Shown in pieces: positions 30,067 to 41,500 of a DNA stretch of 64,000 nt; within the stretch, counting starts at the first letter, position 1; each line of letters begins with the position of its first letter. The position numbers were made by a program, and so were the translations under genes. Below the pieces are notes generated by a model. It worked only from the letters and a program-made list of their open reading frames with translations. It did not search any database and had not been told where the DNA came from. The stretch comes from a virus. Location: the IMG/VR virus record IMGVR_UViG_3300027719_000021, positions 1 to 64,000 of that record; one strand, 5' to 3'.

Positions 30067-31077
30067 ATGGTCTACAATACAAATAATGTCATAGAAAATT
30101 TATGTCTTGAAGAACTACTTAAAAAGATAACCGAATATGATGTTTATCATCATTATTTAGGTAATAAATTTAAAGTAGGACAGATAATGTCTTCTCCTTT
30201 TAGAGAAGATAGACATCCTTCGTTTGGAGTATTTAAATCTACAAATGGAGCATTATTATGGAAAGACCAATCAACTGGTAAAACAGGAAATATTGTTACT
30301 TTTGTAAAAGAAATAGAAGATCTATATCATAATAAACAGGCTTTGAAACTTATTTACGATAAATTCGTAAAAGGTATAATAGTACCTACACCGGAAGGCA
30401 TAAGAGTTAGAGAATATTATGAAAGAATAAGAAAATCTATTTCTATTAAAAGACAAAATTTTACTAAAACTGATGATGAGTATTGGTCACAATACCAAAT
30501 CAGTAAAGAGACATTAAAAAAATATAACGTATATCCAATAACATTTTTCTGGGTAAATGATATGTTACAGCCATTTAGATATAGCAAAGACAGTCCTATG
30601 TATGCTTACAAAATATTTGATAAGTTTAAAATATATAGGCCTTATTCTATATACAAAAAAGATAAATGGCGAACTAATTGTTCTACACTCGATATACAAG
30701 GGTTTGAACAATTACCAGAAGATGGCGACTTATTAATACTAACTAAGTCTTTAAAAGATGTAATGGTATTACATGAGTTAGGATATAACGCTGTTGCACT
30801 ACAATCAGAGAACGATAAACTTAATTACAAGATTTATAATAATTTGTCAGATCGTTTCAAAAAGATAGTTATATTGTTTGATAATGATGAACCTGGTAAG
30901 GATAGCGCTGCTAAACTTTCCAGTGAATATAATATTGAATACTGCTTTATAGATTCTAGTATGTATGACTTATATAAAGTTAAAGATATTAGTGACTATA
31001 TAAGTGTATTTGATAAAAAACAAACGATTAAATTATTAAAATCACTAATTAAATATGAAAGTGCAAATAGTGAATAA
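30067..31077 (+). CDS. DnaG-like (Toprim) primase, 336 aa
   Basis: The N-terminal SSPFREDRHPSFGVF...GNIVTFV (about 42-80) matches the CHC2 zinc-finger fold of DnaG, but the zinc-binding Cys/His positions are replaced. A Toprim domain follows: LLILTKSLKDVMVL (about 222-235), with Lys where the first catalytic Glu is usual, and ILFDNDEPGKDSA (about 269-281), with D272 and D274. It would synthesise primers for the DnaB-like helicase. The gene overlaps the dUTPase start by 23 nt. The altered metal sites are worth checking but may be typical of this phage group. Confidence 0.85.
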   Translation: MVYNTNNVIENLCLEELLKKITEYDVYHHYLGNKFKVGQIMSSPFREDRHPSFGVFKSTNGALLWKDQSTGKTGNIVTFVKEIEDLYHNKQALKLIYDKFVKGIIVPTPEGIRVREYYERIRKSISIKRQNFTKTDDEYWSQYQISKETLKKYNVYPITFFWVNDMLQPFRYSKDSPMYAYKIFDKFKIYRPYSIYKKDKWRTNCSTLDIQGFEQLPEDGDLLILTKSLKDVMVLHELGYNAVALQSENDKLNYKIYNNLSDRFKKIVILFDNDEPGKDSAAKLSSEYNIEYCFIDSSMYDLYKVKDISDYISVFDKKQTIKLLKSLIKYESANSE

Positions 31078-31555
31078 ATCTAACAATCCTTTACCTGCTT
31101 ATCAGACTAAAGGAGCTGTTGGTTTTGATTTATCTTCAGACGAAGAGAAAAAATTATACCCAAACGAAACAAAACTTGTTTCTACAGGATTATATATTGC
31201 TATACCAGAAGGATATGAAGGTCAAATACGACCTAGATCTGGATGGGCATTAACTCAAGGGTTAACAGTTCTAAATACACCAGGAACTATAGATTCGGAT
31301 TATAGAGGAGAAATAAAAATAATTCTTCATAATGCTGGATTTAATGAAATAAATATAGCACCAGGAGATCGTATAGCACAACTTATTATATCTCCTATAC
31401 AAAGAGTAGAATTGGAAGAAGTTGAAGAACTTGATTCTACTGAAAGAGGCGAAGATGGATTTGGTAGTACTGGATTAACAGTAGAACCAGATTTGGTCGA
31501 CTTATATGAAGACGAAATCCCTATTAATTATGTCCAAGAACAAGAAGATTTCTAA
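31055..31555 (+). CDS. dut: dUTPase (trimeric dUTP diphosphatase), 166 aa
   Basis: All five dUTPase motifs are present in order: GAVGFDLSSD, RPRSGWA, NTPGTIDSDYRGE, GDRIAQLII and RGEDGFGSTG. It hydrolyses dUTP to dUMP and keeps uracil out of phage DNA. The C-terminus continues about 20 acidic residues past the last motif. The start overlaps the primase by 23 nt and the 3' end overlaps the next nuclease gene, a compact replication operon. Confidence 0.96.
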   Translation: MKVQIVNKSNNPLPAYQTKGAVGFDLSSDEEKKLYPNETKLVSTGLYIAIPEGYEGQIRPRSGWALTQGLTVLNTPGTIDSDYRGEIKIILHNAGFNEINIAPGDRIAQLIISPIQRVELEEVEELDSTERGEDGFGSTGLTVEPDLVDLYEDEIPINYVQEQEDF

Positions 31556-31991
31556 CGCTACAGAACTTGAATTTGAAGGAATTAAGTTTCGTAGTAAATT
31601 AGAGGTTTATTGTTATAAGAGGTTAAAAGAAGAAGGATTAAGTTTTAAATACGAAAGTTATACATATAACTTGATTCCGACATTTAAGTATAAATATAAA
31701 CTATATGAACCTTATAAAAAAGGCTCTACTTGGTTATTTGGAGAAAAAGATAATAATATAAGAGGCTTAACCTATACACCAGACTTTGTCAATGATGATG
31801 CAGGATGGATAATAGAATGTAAAGGTTATCCAAACGATGCTTTTCCATTGCGATGGAAATTATTTAAATATTTATTATCTCAATTAAATGTAAACTACGA
31901 TTTATATTTACCAAAAAATCAAAAACATATAGATGAGTGTATACGTTTAATAAAAGATAAAAATGCCGGAGAAAGATTATCACAAAATTAG
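31530..31991 (+). CDS. PD-(D/E)XK endonuclease, phage resolvase-like, 153 aa
   Basis: It has the E...PDF...ExK pattern: E24 in RSKLEVY, D85 in YTPDFV, and E96/K98 in IIECKG, followed by a helix with RWKLFKYLL. This arrangement is shared by phage Holliday-junction resolvase-like and T7 endonuclease I-like nucleases. The start MSKNKK at 31530 avoids a longer dUTPase overlap. Likely role: processing replication intermediates. Confidence 0.8.
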   Translation: MSKNKKISNATELEFEGIKFRSKLEVYCYKRLKEEGLSFKYESYTYNLIPTFKYKYKLYEPYKKGSTWLFGEKDNNIRGLTYTPDFVNDDAGWIIECKGYPNDAFPLRWKLFKYLLSQLNVNYDLYLPKNQKHIDECIRLIKDKNAGERLSQN

Positions 31992-32946
31992 AGCAGTATC
32001 GTCTCATTCACTTGCTAACTTCGAAGAGTCTCCATTAACTTTTAAAAAGTTCCTGGAAGAAGAATTAGAGAAAGAAGATAAACGATACCTAGATTTTGGC
32101 AGACAGATACATATGAGAATACTTGAACCCAAGTTGTTCAAAGACTCTTATACAGTACTGAATTACGAATTACCAAAGTCAGAACAACAAAAAACATTCT
32201 GTACTTTATATGTGGAAAATTCACATTTAAGCAAAGAAGAAAGGTTAATACTGGCCTACACAAATGCTTACTCTGTAAAAGGTAAGTCAGATGACAAAGT
32301 ATTATCAGATGCTACAGAAATGTATGAAAAGATAAAAGACTATTTAACCTATTTAACAAAGGCAAAAAAGTATAAAGAAGTATTAACTTTTGCTAAGAAA
32401 CAAAAGATAGATACTTGCTACTTTAATACATACAATCATAAGTTAGCAAACGAACTTCTATTTGATAAAGACCCAAAAGAAGAAGGAGTACATTCTTATA
32501 ATGAGTTAGAAATACAATGGCAACACCCTATTCATTTAAGTGTGCCATGTAAATCTATGATTGATAGATTAATTATAGATACTAATAACAAAGTTATAAA
32601 ATTAGTTGATATTAAAACAACAATATCATTAAGAAAATTCAAGGAATCAGTCTATGAATTCAACTATCATAGACAAATGGCTTTCTATACTATGGCATCA
32701 TACTGGTACATTAAAAATGTATTAAAGATGGACGTAGAAGACTACAAATTTGAAGTCTATATAGTAGCCATAAAGAATATACCTCCTCATGAAGTGAAAG
32801 TCTATAAAATAGAAGATCATATACTCAATCAAGGATTAGATGAAATAGCTATGATAATGAATAAAATATCATGGCATTTTGATTCAGATCTTTGGGAGTA
32901 TAGTAGAGAATATTATGAAGGAAATGGTTTAGACAAACTAGAATAA
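31963..32946 (+). CDS. RecB/Cas4-like PD-(D/E)XK exonuclease, 327 aa
   Basis: Motifs of the RecB-type nuclease superfamily: H50 in FGRQIHMRILEP, D201 in SMIDRLI, D216-I-K218 in LVDIKTT, and Q238 with Y242 in YHRQMAFY. Length and layout match phage exonucleases that work with recombinases such as Sak4-type proteins. It overlaps the upstream nuclease by 29 nt. It probably resects double-strand ends for recombination-dependent replication. Confidence 0.83.
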   Translation: MPEKDYHKIRAVSSHSLANFEESPLTFKKFLEEELEKEDKRYLDFGRQIHMRILEPKLFKDSYTVLNYELPKSEQQKTFCTLYVENSHLSKEERLILAYTNAYSVKGKSDDKVLSDATEMYEKIKDYLTYLTKAKKYKEVLTFAKKQKIDTCYFNTYNHKLANELLFDKDPKEEGVHSYNELEIQWQHPIHLSVPCKSMIDRLIIDTNNKVIKLVDIKTTISLRKFKESVYEFNYHRQMAFYTMASYWYIKNVLKMDVEDYKFEVYIVAIKNIPPHEVKVYKIEDHILNQGLDEIAMIMNKISWHFDSDLWEYSREYYEGNGLDKLE

Positions 32947-32947
32947 A

Positions 32948-33385
32948 ATGGACAAAGAATTATATAATATGACAAGCACAACCTTGTATTTATTACCATT
33001 ATTATTCTCAGAAGATATCAAACATATCGATATTATAAATAAAGATTTTAAAGCTGCTTATATAGCAGATTTTGACAAGAAACAGTATGATGATAAAATC
33101 TTACTTGTTTATGATGATTATTCAATTAATATACCACTTACTAGTAGAGTTGATTCTTATAAAAGAAATGACAATACTGTATTAGTATATAACTTACCTG
33201 ATGAATTTACAGAAGATTATTATAAGTTTCTTATAAGAAATCTAAAAGGTTTATCAGATAAGGCAAAGAAAAGAATTCTTGAATTTTGGGAAGAAGGAGA
33301 GAAATCAGCTCTTTACAAAACTCTCTACGGCAAGGGAAATAAAATGCCGGAAATTAATTTACATTTGGAAGTGCTGGGTCTTTAA
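32948..33385 (+). CDS. hypothetical protein, 145 aa
   Basis: Follows the exonuclease by one base. Alpha/beta composition: YLLPLLFSEDIKHIDI, then AYIADFDKKQYDDKILLVYDDYS, and a C-terminal basic helix. The stop lies in the loop of an intrinsic terminator, so it ends the primase-nuclease operon. No family recognised. Confidence 0.75.
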   Translation: MDKELYNMTSTTLYLLPLLFSEDIKHIDIINKDFKAAYIADFDKKQYDDKILLVYDDYSINIPLTSRVDSYKRNDNTVLVYNLPDEFTEDYYKFLIRNLKGLSDKAKKRILEFWEEGEKSALYKTLYGKGNKMPEINLHLEVLGL

Positions 33386-33397
33386 ACCCAGCATTTT
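33372..33397 (+). terminator. intrinsic terminator overlapping the stop codon
   Basis: An 8-bp stem TGCTGGGT/ACCCAGCA (33372-33379 with 33386-33393) has a 6-nt loop containing the TAA, and TTTT follows. Confidence 0.85.
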
Positions 33398-33420
33398 CAT
33401 TTAATTAAAACAGATATCAG

Positions 33421-33804
33421 ATGACTTTAAAAAAATCGCAAGTTGAAAATTTACATTCATATCTTTATTCGGAATACTCAAACCGACTGAATAAATTAGA
33501 GACAGAACGAATCAATAAAATACTGGAATCTGATGAATACAAAACTTTATATAACAAATTTGAAACATTTTACAAAGAAGTAGGACTTGATATGACCGAA
33601 TGGCAGATTAAAGATCATACTATGATAGTATTACATGGTTATAAAAATCGTGTTGATACATGGAATATATTTGATAAAATGTCAAATAAAATAAGAGCAA
33701 TATTATCAACATTACCTCAAGATACAGATTTTGAAGATGTAGTCAAATTGGTTGAGGAAAAGCTTCAATTAGATAACATTATAACTGAAGAATATAACCG
33801 ATAA
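33421..33804 (+). CDS. hypothetical helical protein, 127 aa
   Basis: Predominantly helical and charged (NRLNKLETERINKILESDEY, YNKFETFYKEVGLDMTEWQI) with an acidic C-terminus. It is the first gene after a terminator and is followed 10 nt later by a coiled-coil gene. No family recognised. Confidence 0.75.
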   Translation: MTLKKSQVENLHSYLYSEYSNRLNKLETERINKILESDEYKTLYNKFETFYKEVGLDMTEWQIKDHTMIVLHGYKNRVDTWNIFDKMSNKIRAILSTLPQDTDFEDVVKLVEEKLQLDNIITEEYNR

Positions 33805-33814
33805 TTATAAGACT

Positions 33815-34624
33815 ATGGAACAAACTGTAAATACAATGACTATTACTCTTGATGAGTATAAAAGAATGATTGATGAAGTTTCTAACTTACAAGCTAAATT
33901 AGCTGTAAAAGATGAAACTATTAAAAATCTCCACAAAGAATTAGGAGTATTACAAACTACTATTGCTAATCTTGAAGCTAAAGCAACTGAAGAAGAAGTT
34001 ACTATATATGTAGAAAATCGTAGAAATGATTATTATTCTAGGAGTTATAGCAATGGGGTGCGTCTTTCAAAAGAATCACCTGAATTAGTAGAGATTATTA
34101 AGAATTCTATAGATCAAACTATGGAAGATACTATTAAAGAACAAGAAAGAAAAATTGATGTTCTTCAAAACGAATTAGATAATTCTTATAAAACATCTAA
34201 TAAAAATAAAACTAAACTTATTGAGAAGCAGGAAGCTGAAGTTAAAGAATTACAAGACAGACTTAATTCTTTAACAGAAGATTATGAAAATCTTAAACTC
34301 GATAAGGCTGCTAATTTAGTTGAAGCAGAACGACTTGAAGAAATTAATAGGTTAAATGAACAAATTGTGGCATTAGAAGTATCTAAAGATAAAGAAACTA
34401 TTATATGGCCACGTGGTTTATTTAGTACATTATTCCACAAACAAATTGCTAGAGCAGCAGATACTTTATTTGAGCAATATAAAGCTCGTAAAGACTGGAG
34501 AGAAGTTAATAAAACTTCCGCATATGGTAAAGCTAAGGATTATTTGAAGACTCTTAATGAGCCTGTAAATAGTTTTTATTACTATGGATCACATGGTGCT
34601 TGTACAGCAACTACAAGTTGGTAA
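33815..34624 (+). CDS. coiled-coil protein, 269 aa
   Basis: Two long coiled coils (about 15-65 and 95-190) with Leu/Glu/Lys heptads surround a short segment IYVENRRNDYYSRSYSNG. The C-terminal region is basic, then ends SFYYYGSHGACTATTSW. It may be an oligomeric scaffold. It is followed by a strong terminator and the AAA+ ATPase gene, with which it could interact. No family recognised. Confidence 0.75.
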   Translation: MEQTVNTMTITLDEYKRMIDEVSNLQAKLAVKDETIKNLHKELGVLQTTIANLEAKATEEEVTIYVENRRNDYYSRSYSNGVRLSKESPELVEIIKNSIDQTMEDTIKEQERKIDVLQNELDNSYKTSNKNKTKLIEKQEAEVKELQDRLNSLTEDYENLKLDKAANLVEAERLEEINRLNEQIVALEVSKDKETIIWPRGLFSTLFHKQIARAADTLFEQYKARKDWREVNKTSAYGKAKDYLKTLNEPVNSFYYYGSHGACTATTSW

Positions 34625-34628
34625 ATAA

Positions 34629-34658
34629 AAAGGGGGTATAGCAACCCCCTTTATTTTT
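34629..34658 (+). terminator. intrinsic terminator
   Basis: A 9-bp stem AAAGGGGGT/ACCCCCTTT (34629-34637 with 34644-34652) is followed by ATTTTT. Confidence 0.87.
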
Positions 34659-34678
34659 AAATTAACAAATATATCAGA

Positions 34679-35512
34679 ATGTTTATAAAAGAAGATGATG
34701 GATCAAAAAGGTTAATATTTGATAACCTAGACAGTATACAAGAATCTCTTGACCCAGGAGTGTATTCACTAAAAGTTGTAGAACGAACTGGGTTTTTTGG
34801 TAAACAAGAGTTGCTTTATTTTAATGAAGTAAACACATTTATTGGTAAAAATTTTGTAAAGGCTGGGATATATAAAAGGATAGATGACCTTATTAATATC
34901 CATCTCAGTGATGCTATGACAGAGGCCAAACGAATATTAAAACTACGAAACAAAGTAGGTTTAATGTTTAATGGTGCGCCTGGCACTGGCAAAACCTTTA
35001 CAGCAGGTCTGATAGGACAACGAATTGTTGATAAGAAAGAAGGAATCTGTGTAGTAACCACAGATGTAGATGGAGAAAGAACAAGAAAAATTATACAACA
35101 TTTTCGTACTTTCACTGATAAACCCATAGTATGGGTATTTGATGAATTTGAAAAATCTGTAAGTAAAGGAGATAGTGCTTTATTATCATTATTAGATGGT
35201 GTAGATAGTCCTGAAAATATTATCTTTATAGCCACTGTTAATGATACATCAAAGTTACCTAACTTTATAACAGACAGACCAGGTAGGTTTGAAAGTATTA
35301 TAGAATTTAAAATTGAAGATCCTGTAATATTAAAATCTATTGTTCATTCAATGTTACCAGAAGAATATAGAGATAGTAAATTGATAGAAGATATTAACAA
35401 ATCTATCCTTGCAAGTAATAATAAAACTATAGATAAAATTGTGCTTATAATGAGAGATCATTTAAGCAAGTTTATATATCTACAGAATAGAAAAGAAAAA
35501 GGGGCTCAATAG
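34679..35512 (+). CDS. AAA+ ATPase, 277 aa
   Basis: A single AAA+ module: Walker A FNGAPGTGKTF (97-107), Walker B VWVFDEFEK (151-159), sensor 1 FIATVND (183-189) and the arginine-finger segment ITDRPGRFESII (about 197-208). The last motif resembles FtsH/Cdc48-type AAA proteins, which remodel or unfold proteins. There is no protease domain. It is the last plus-strand gene, its stop sits inside a bidirectional terminator, and it faces the convergent virion operon. Confidence 0.9.
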   Translation: MFIKEDDGSKRLIFDNLDSIQESLDPGVYSLKVVERTGFFGKQELLYFNEVNTFIGKNFVKAGIYKRIDDLINIHLSDAMTEAKRILKLRNKVGLMFNGAPGTGKTFTAGLIGQRIVDKKEGICVVTTDVDGERTRKIIQHFRTFTDKPIVWVFDEFEKSVSKGDSALLSLLDGVDSPENIIFIATVNDTSKLPNFITDRPGRFESIIEFKIEDPVILKSIVHSMLPEEYRDSKLIEDINKSILASNNKTIDKIVLIMRDHLSKFIYLQNRKEKGAQ

Positions 35513-35528
35513 AACCCCTTCTTTTTTT
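35499..35528. terminator. bidirectional terminator at the convergence of the two gene blocks
   Basis: AAGGGG (35499-35504) pairs with CCCCTT (35515-35520), with an inner TC/GA pair. A T run lies on the plus side (CTTTTTTT), and the A-rich sequence upstream reads as TTTTTCTTTTC on the minus strand. It serves the AAA+ gene and the giant minus-strand gene ending at 35560. Confidence 0.85.
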
Positions 35529-35559
35529 AACCAAAGATTTAGTAAAAAACCTAAAGTAC

Positions 35560-38500
35560 TTATCTTTTAAACCATGGTATTTGTGTATCAATGTTTCTAA
35601 GTCTATAGTATTGTCTAAGCACTGGTACCATATTAACCATATGTTTATACATTTTTAACTGACCTTTCCAAGGACCACTTTCGTATACTTCCATTGGATT
35701 AAGCGCCTGTCTAGCCAACTTACCAACGTTTTCTACCACTGATAAAGATGCTGCGGGAGATCTTAATATAGCCATAGCATCTGGTATACTTACATAGAAC
35801 ATCAGTTCTGCCTTTAGTCTAAGTAGTTGATACATTAGGAAGTTATCTGCAAAGCTTAATTCTTCTTCATCGTCGTCCATAAGTCTAACAAAGAGTAGTA
35901 TACTGGCAATCATTACTATTTCTAATAAACCACGTACAATGTTAGCTCTTTCTTGATCACTTAACATTGCCCATCTTTGACCAACTGTATACTGTCTTAA
36001 TAAAGCCAGTTCCTCTTCTGTTCGTTTCCACCATGTAGCTAACTGAAAAGCTGGTTTAATCATATGTTCATACATTGTAGGATATATTCCAACCTGATAT
36101 TCCATGGTACGTTCTTCATATCTTTTCTTACCCCAATGTCTACGTATACCAGGAGCCATAAACTTCCTAAACATATAAGCTAAAGATAGAAAAGCATTCT
36201 GCTGCATCATGACAATAGCTAAATTTGAATAGTCACCATGTAATCTACTGGCAACTCCCTCTACTCTTTGCTTAAAGTTAATTTGATCTATTTTATTCCA
36301 CTGAGACCTATCTAAATCTACTTTACCTTCTTTATCAAATATTAATTTACCTTTATCGTTAAGTGTATAAAAATCCATTAATGAGCCAATTACTTTACCA
36401 TCCTTATCATAAGCTTTCTTATCATATAGCATACCTACAAGCAATTTAACCTTCATAAAATGTTCACCCATATTATTTAAAGAATGAACCATTTTATCAG
36501 CTCTAAATCCTTGTGCCTTTGACATTTGACTAATACTCTTTGCAGAAGGCATTTCTACTATATCAAATGATTGTGCCAATAAGGTTAAGAAATTTTCAGG
36601 TACCCTTGCTCCAACATCTGATATCATACCAGGTAAGTTTGCTGCATAGTCCTTGTGTGCTTTAAGATATGACATCTTGGACATATATTGCCCAGCTACT
36701 GCTTCTATCCATTGATTTATTTCACCCAAAGATACGTTATTAATACCTTGTGTAATGTTTAAACCTAACAAGTTAGCAGCAGTATATTTCTTTAAAAACT
36801 GTATTAACTTGCCTACATCAATATTAGTACCTGGTATAACACCAGCATCTTTTTCATATTGACCAAATATAACAGCATTTATCCAGGATATAGTTTGGTT
36901 AGCTATATTACCACCAATAACAGTAGGTGTTCTTTCACTAGTTATACCAACTATCTTTTCAAATGTATTTTTAACAGTAGCACTAAAAGAGTCCCTCTTT
37001 ATAATCTCACGCTGTTTTAATACATCTTTCATCATAGTTACTTCTGCCAATATAGCATGTTTTTTACTATAGTCCATAGCAGATGCATAATAACTAAAAT
37101 ATATACCAAAAAGATCAAATGATTGATTTTCATAATCTTCAACATAACTATCTCCTACTTTCTTAAGTACAGGTTTAATATAATGAATAGGTATCCAATA
37201 TAGTGCCTCTCCTTTATCATCTACAATTTCTTGTGGCCTATGAGTGTCATCTACCTTAAAAGTAAATGTCCTACTTAAAGACTGAGATGTCATTGTATAT
37301 AAATTCTGACCACTAGATATTCGTTCGTTCTTTTGTTTTATAATACCTGGTAATCTAGCTCCTATAGCCATACCACCTGGAACAAGATTGTCTGCATTAC
37401 GCTGCATTTCAACAATAGCATTATATACCTTGGTTCTTATATCATTAGGATCCTTAAGTATCTCTTGTAATTTGTCCCACTGTGATGTATCCCACGCAGG
37501 ACCAGCCTCCCTATAATCATCTATATGTTCATTGGTCCACTTCCTAATAGTATTTACAACTTCTTCTCGTAAGTAACCATCTTTAACTTCCTTGTCAAAC
37601 TTAGGAAATAACTCCTTAATATGAAGCTTTTCTGTTATAAGGTTATATTCTTTATCTGTAATATGATTAGGGTCATCTTTATCTAATAATGTAAGTTCTT
37701 TTAAATAAGTATATATACCTTCTACAAACTTTAAGTTATTTAAAGGCATATTATCACTTAACCAGCCGTTTATAAAGCGTCTACGCTCCTTATCTTCTTC
37801 TTTTTTATCTTCATTTGTAATAGTAGAGGCCAATATAATAGCTTTCTTCTTTTCTTTAATTAATTCAGATGGGAACTTACTAATTATATAGTTAGTAGGA
37901 TTACCTTTGCTATCTTTTTCTAACATAAAATCATACATACTCTGATAATTGCTAAATATAGCACCAGATTTATGTAAATGATTGTAGTATTCTTTAAGTA
38001 TAGGCTCGTATTTAAGTCTTTCTTCTTCTACTAATATACGTCTTTCATCATCAGTAGCAGTTATAAACTTAACAAAAGCACCAACAGCAGCATCCCCAGT
38101 ATCAAGTACATTATCTACCAACATCTCTAAGTAACCAATGTCTTTCATACCTTTCTTTAATTCGGCGGTAATGCCCTCTAATGAGTCTTTCTCAATTGAT
38201 TTCTGTATTGGACCAGTATTTATAACAGCATATACATATTCATCTTCTGACATAGCAGGGTTAAACAATTTAGTTGTTTCAATACCATGCTCATAATTAT
38301 ATTTATTTAACCTATAATCACGTTTAGCGGTTTCTATATGTTGTACCTTAATTTTATTATAATATGGTACTAATGTAGTAGCTAAAAGTTTTATAGCTCT
38401 ACTAATATACTGATCTTTAACATAATCTATATCTGATACAGCCTGCTTAAGCCTACTTCTATATTGCTTTCTTAAATCTGTTTCACCTTCTCTTTGAATA

Positions 38501-41500
38501 TTAGGTATTATATTAGCATTATCTACAGCATTAACTAAATACTGTTCATAATGCCTTAATATTTCAAAAGAACCTATCATAGAATAGTACCTAATGAGTT
38601 TCCTTTTATCAGCTGCAACATCTGTAGACCAACTATTGATCATATTTGTTCTTGCTTCCGACAATATTCTAGCGGCATAATCTATAAATTCGTTCATAGC
38701 CTCTACAGGCTCTTTGTGTTTAGCAATAATGTTATGCATAGCAGCAGCAACTTCTTCTGCCCTAAACTTATTACCAAACATTGATTCTAATTTTTTTCTT
38801 GTAGTTAGTTTTTCAACTACTTCTAGTAATATCTTTTGTATGTCTGTCTGATTTGTTTCAGCAAACATTGCTTGTCTAAAAGACTCTTCTTCATTAAGAG
38901 CTCTTTCTTCTATAGCGTCATCGCTTGTATCTATAGTAACTTCTTCCTCAAGATAACGCTCCCTAACCTTTTGAAACTCTTCTTTCCATAATTCAGATAT
39001 AAGTTTACTATACCATAATAATTCATGAATATAAGAATTCTGAAATTCCCTATCTAAATCATACTTACCGTCTGGTGTTTCTGCTATAGATATAATATAT
39101 CTCCTATCCGCTAATACTCTGTGAGATGGTTGGCCAGGATTTATAACATTAGACATCATCATAGTATCTAAATGTAACCTTAATTGAGTCCTATCCCTTA
39201 AAGTTCCTGGTCTAAATGTTACATAATTTGGTTTAGTTTTATCAGGACCCTTTAAATTATTAAAGGTACCCATTTCCTTACCACCATCAAATAAATTTAT
39301 CATAGAATAAACAAGCATACCACTTGTCTTATCAGTATAGAATACAACAAAATCTACAACATCATATACTTTTCCATCATTGTCCCATAATACAGCATTT
39401 GTAATAACAGCTGCATCTTCACCAAACATTGTTTTAAACTTACCAATTAGCTCTTGTTTAGATCTATCTGTAATATCATATCTATTATTAAATTCACCAA
39501 TTGCTTTTGCTATAGCATTACTACCATTATATAAATTATTTACTTTAAGGTTAGAATCAAAATTCTTTATAGTTTTATCTATATTAGATGATACATCTCC
39601 TATATCAAGCGCACTAACTATTCTTTCAGCTTCTAATAACTCTTTAGAATTAATAACAGCGCCCCCTTCTTTAAGGTGTTTATCTAACAACTTTTTAGTT
39701 ACTTCAGCTTGATCTTTAATTGTAGCCTTATATTTTGAATCAGGACCTACTAAATCAACTAAATATTTATTAAATGACTCATTAAGACTTGGGAACGACT
39801 TCTTATGATATAATCTAGGAATAGTCCTACTTACATGTATAGTATTATACTTTGATAATAATTCTATTAATGATTTGAATGTCTGACCTTCTATTGTTTT
39901 TGGACTATAGCCAAAAAACTTTAATACAGCATTCCATATTCTTTCTAAAAAGTTAAACTCAGATGTGTTAAGTTCTTGTAATATTTGAGGATCAGTAATA
40001 CCATCTGCCATAAACTCTTCAAGGCTACCATAACCAGGGTGTCCTGCCTTAGCTAGTTTACTCTTAGCCTTAGCTGCCTTGTAGATGTTGTTTAGCTCAC
40101 GTTTAAGGGCATGTTGTTCAGCAGTGGTAGGATTTATTATAGCTTCCATAGTAATGCCGTGTATGGCCTCGTGTAGAAGCGTACCCATAAGGGAATCAAT
40201 AGTGGATGAACCAAATATACCTATATTATCTTTTATTATATAAATAGTAGTATTACCCTTCTTACTATCTGTAATAATAAATCCATCAGAATCTTTTACT
40301 TCTTTATACCTACTTGGGTATAATGTTGCTATCTCTAACCTGCTAGCTATCTTAAAGTCAATGTTATTAAATTCTTTATTGTTCTTTATAATATCAAATA
40401 CTCTTTCGTGAGATATAGATATACCATATTGATCTTTTAAGTTATTAATAACATCTATAATATTATTGTTGTTTTGATTTTTATTTAAGAAGTTCATAAT
40501 CTCATTAGATACTGCTTCTGTATGAGCAGCAGACTCAGGAGCCATTTCATCCTTTAAGCCAGGATCAAGGTTCTCTGAGTATACATTATCTACAGTAACA
40601 CTATGGGTAGGAGAAAAGTCTATTGTTAATTGTGCTGATGTATTAGGAGGGGTATTAGGCACAGGACCTTCTTCAAGATTCTGATTACCTTTAACACCAT
40701 GATAATGATCTAACGCAGACTGATGAATGCCCATCCTAAAACCTTTATACTTAACAGCATATTCGCCATTGGGCATAGGTTTGTCATGGTACTCATTATA
40801 TTGTTTTACTTCTAATAAACCAGGTATAATTCTATTAATAGCTATAGCAAACCCACGCATATGAGCGACATTACCAGCCAATCTCTCAGGATCGTCTTTA
40901 CGTAATATCTCAACATGCCCGTTAAATATAGTTTTACCTAATGCATTATTATAACCTAATAACAGTTTAGCTACATCACGCCATGTAGTTTTGTTAACTA
41001 TCTCCCTAGCTATATAGTCAAATTTATTTGGTATAACTCGTATTTTACTTAATATAACATCTTTGTTTAAATTAAAAGAAAAATGTCTAAAACCCTTTAT
41101 TTCTGCAAATTTATTTTTGCCAACTGAATTAAATGGTATATAATTAGCAAAATCTCTAATATCTTTTAGCCTACCCATCTTTAATTTTGCCAAAAATATA
41201 GGTTGCCAGTCTTGAAAAGATTTTTCGTTAGTATCTAACTCTAAGGCTTTAACAAAAAATAAGTCAATGGCATAGCCATCTATATCTCCACTAATTGTTA
41301 TTTCATTATTATTACCTTTAAAAGAATTGGTTATTTTAAAAGAAGGATATTTATCTTTTATAGATTTTAAAATAGGATGCTTTCTATAAGATTGATCTAA
41401 TGTTTTAGTAAGATTATCTAAAAGAAATCCTTTACCTGATTCAGATGCTCCTTCAAAATTTCTATCAAGATCAGCTAATAATTTATCAAAAAATTCACCA

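Noticed and set aside
39380-39712. Plus-strand ORF of 110 aa within the 2294-codon gene, and similar ORFs within the other giant genes
   Set aside because: They lie antisense inside long conserved-looking minus-strand genes, with no start signals or neighbours.
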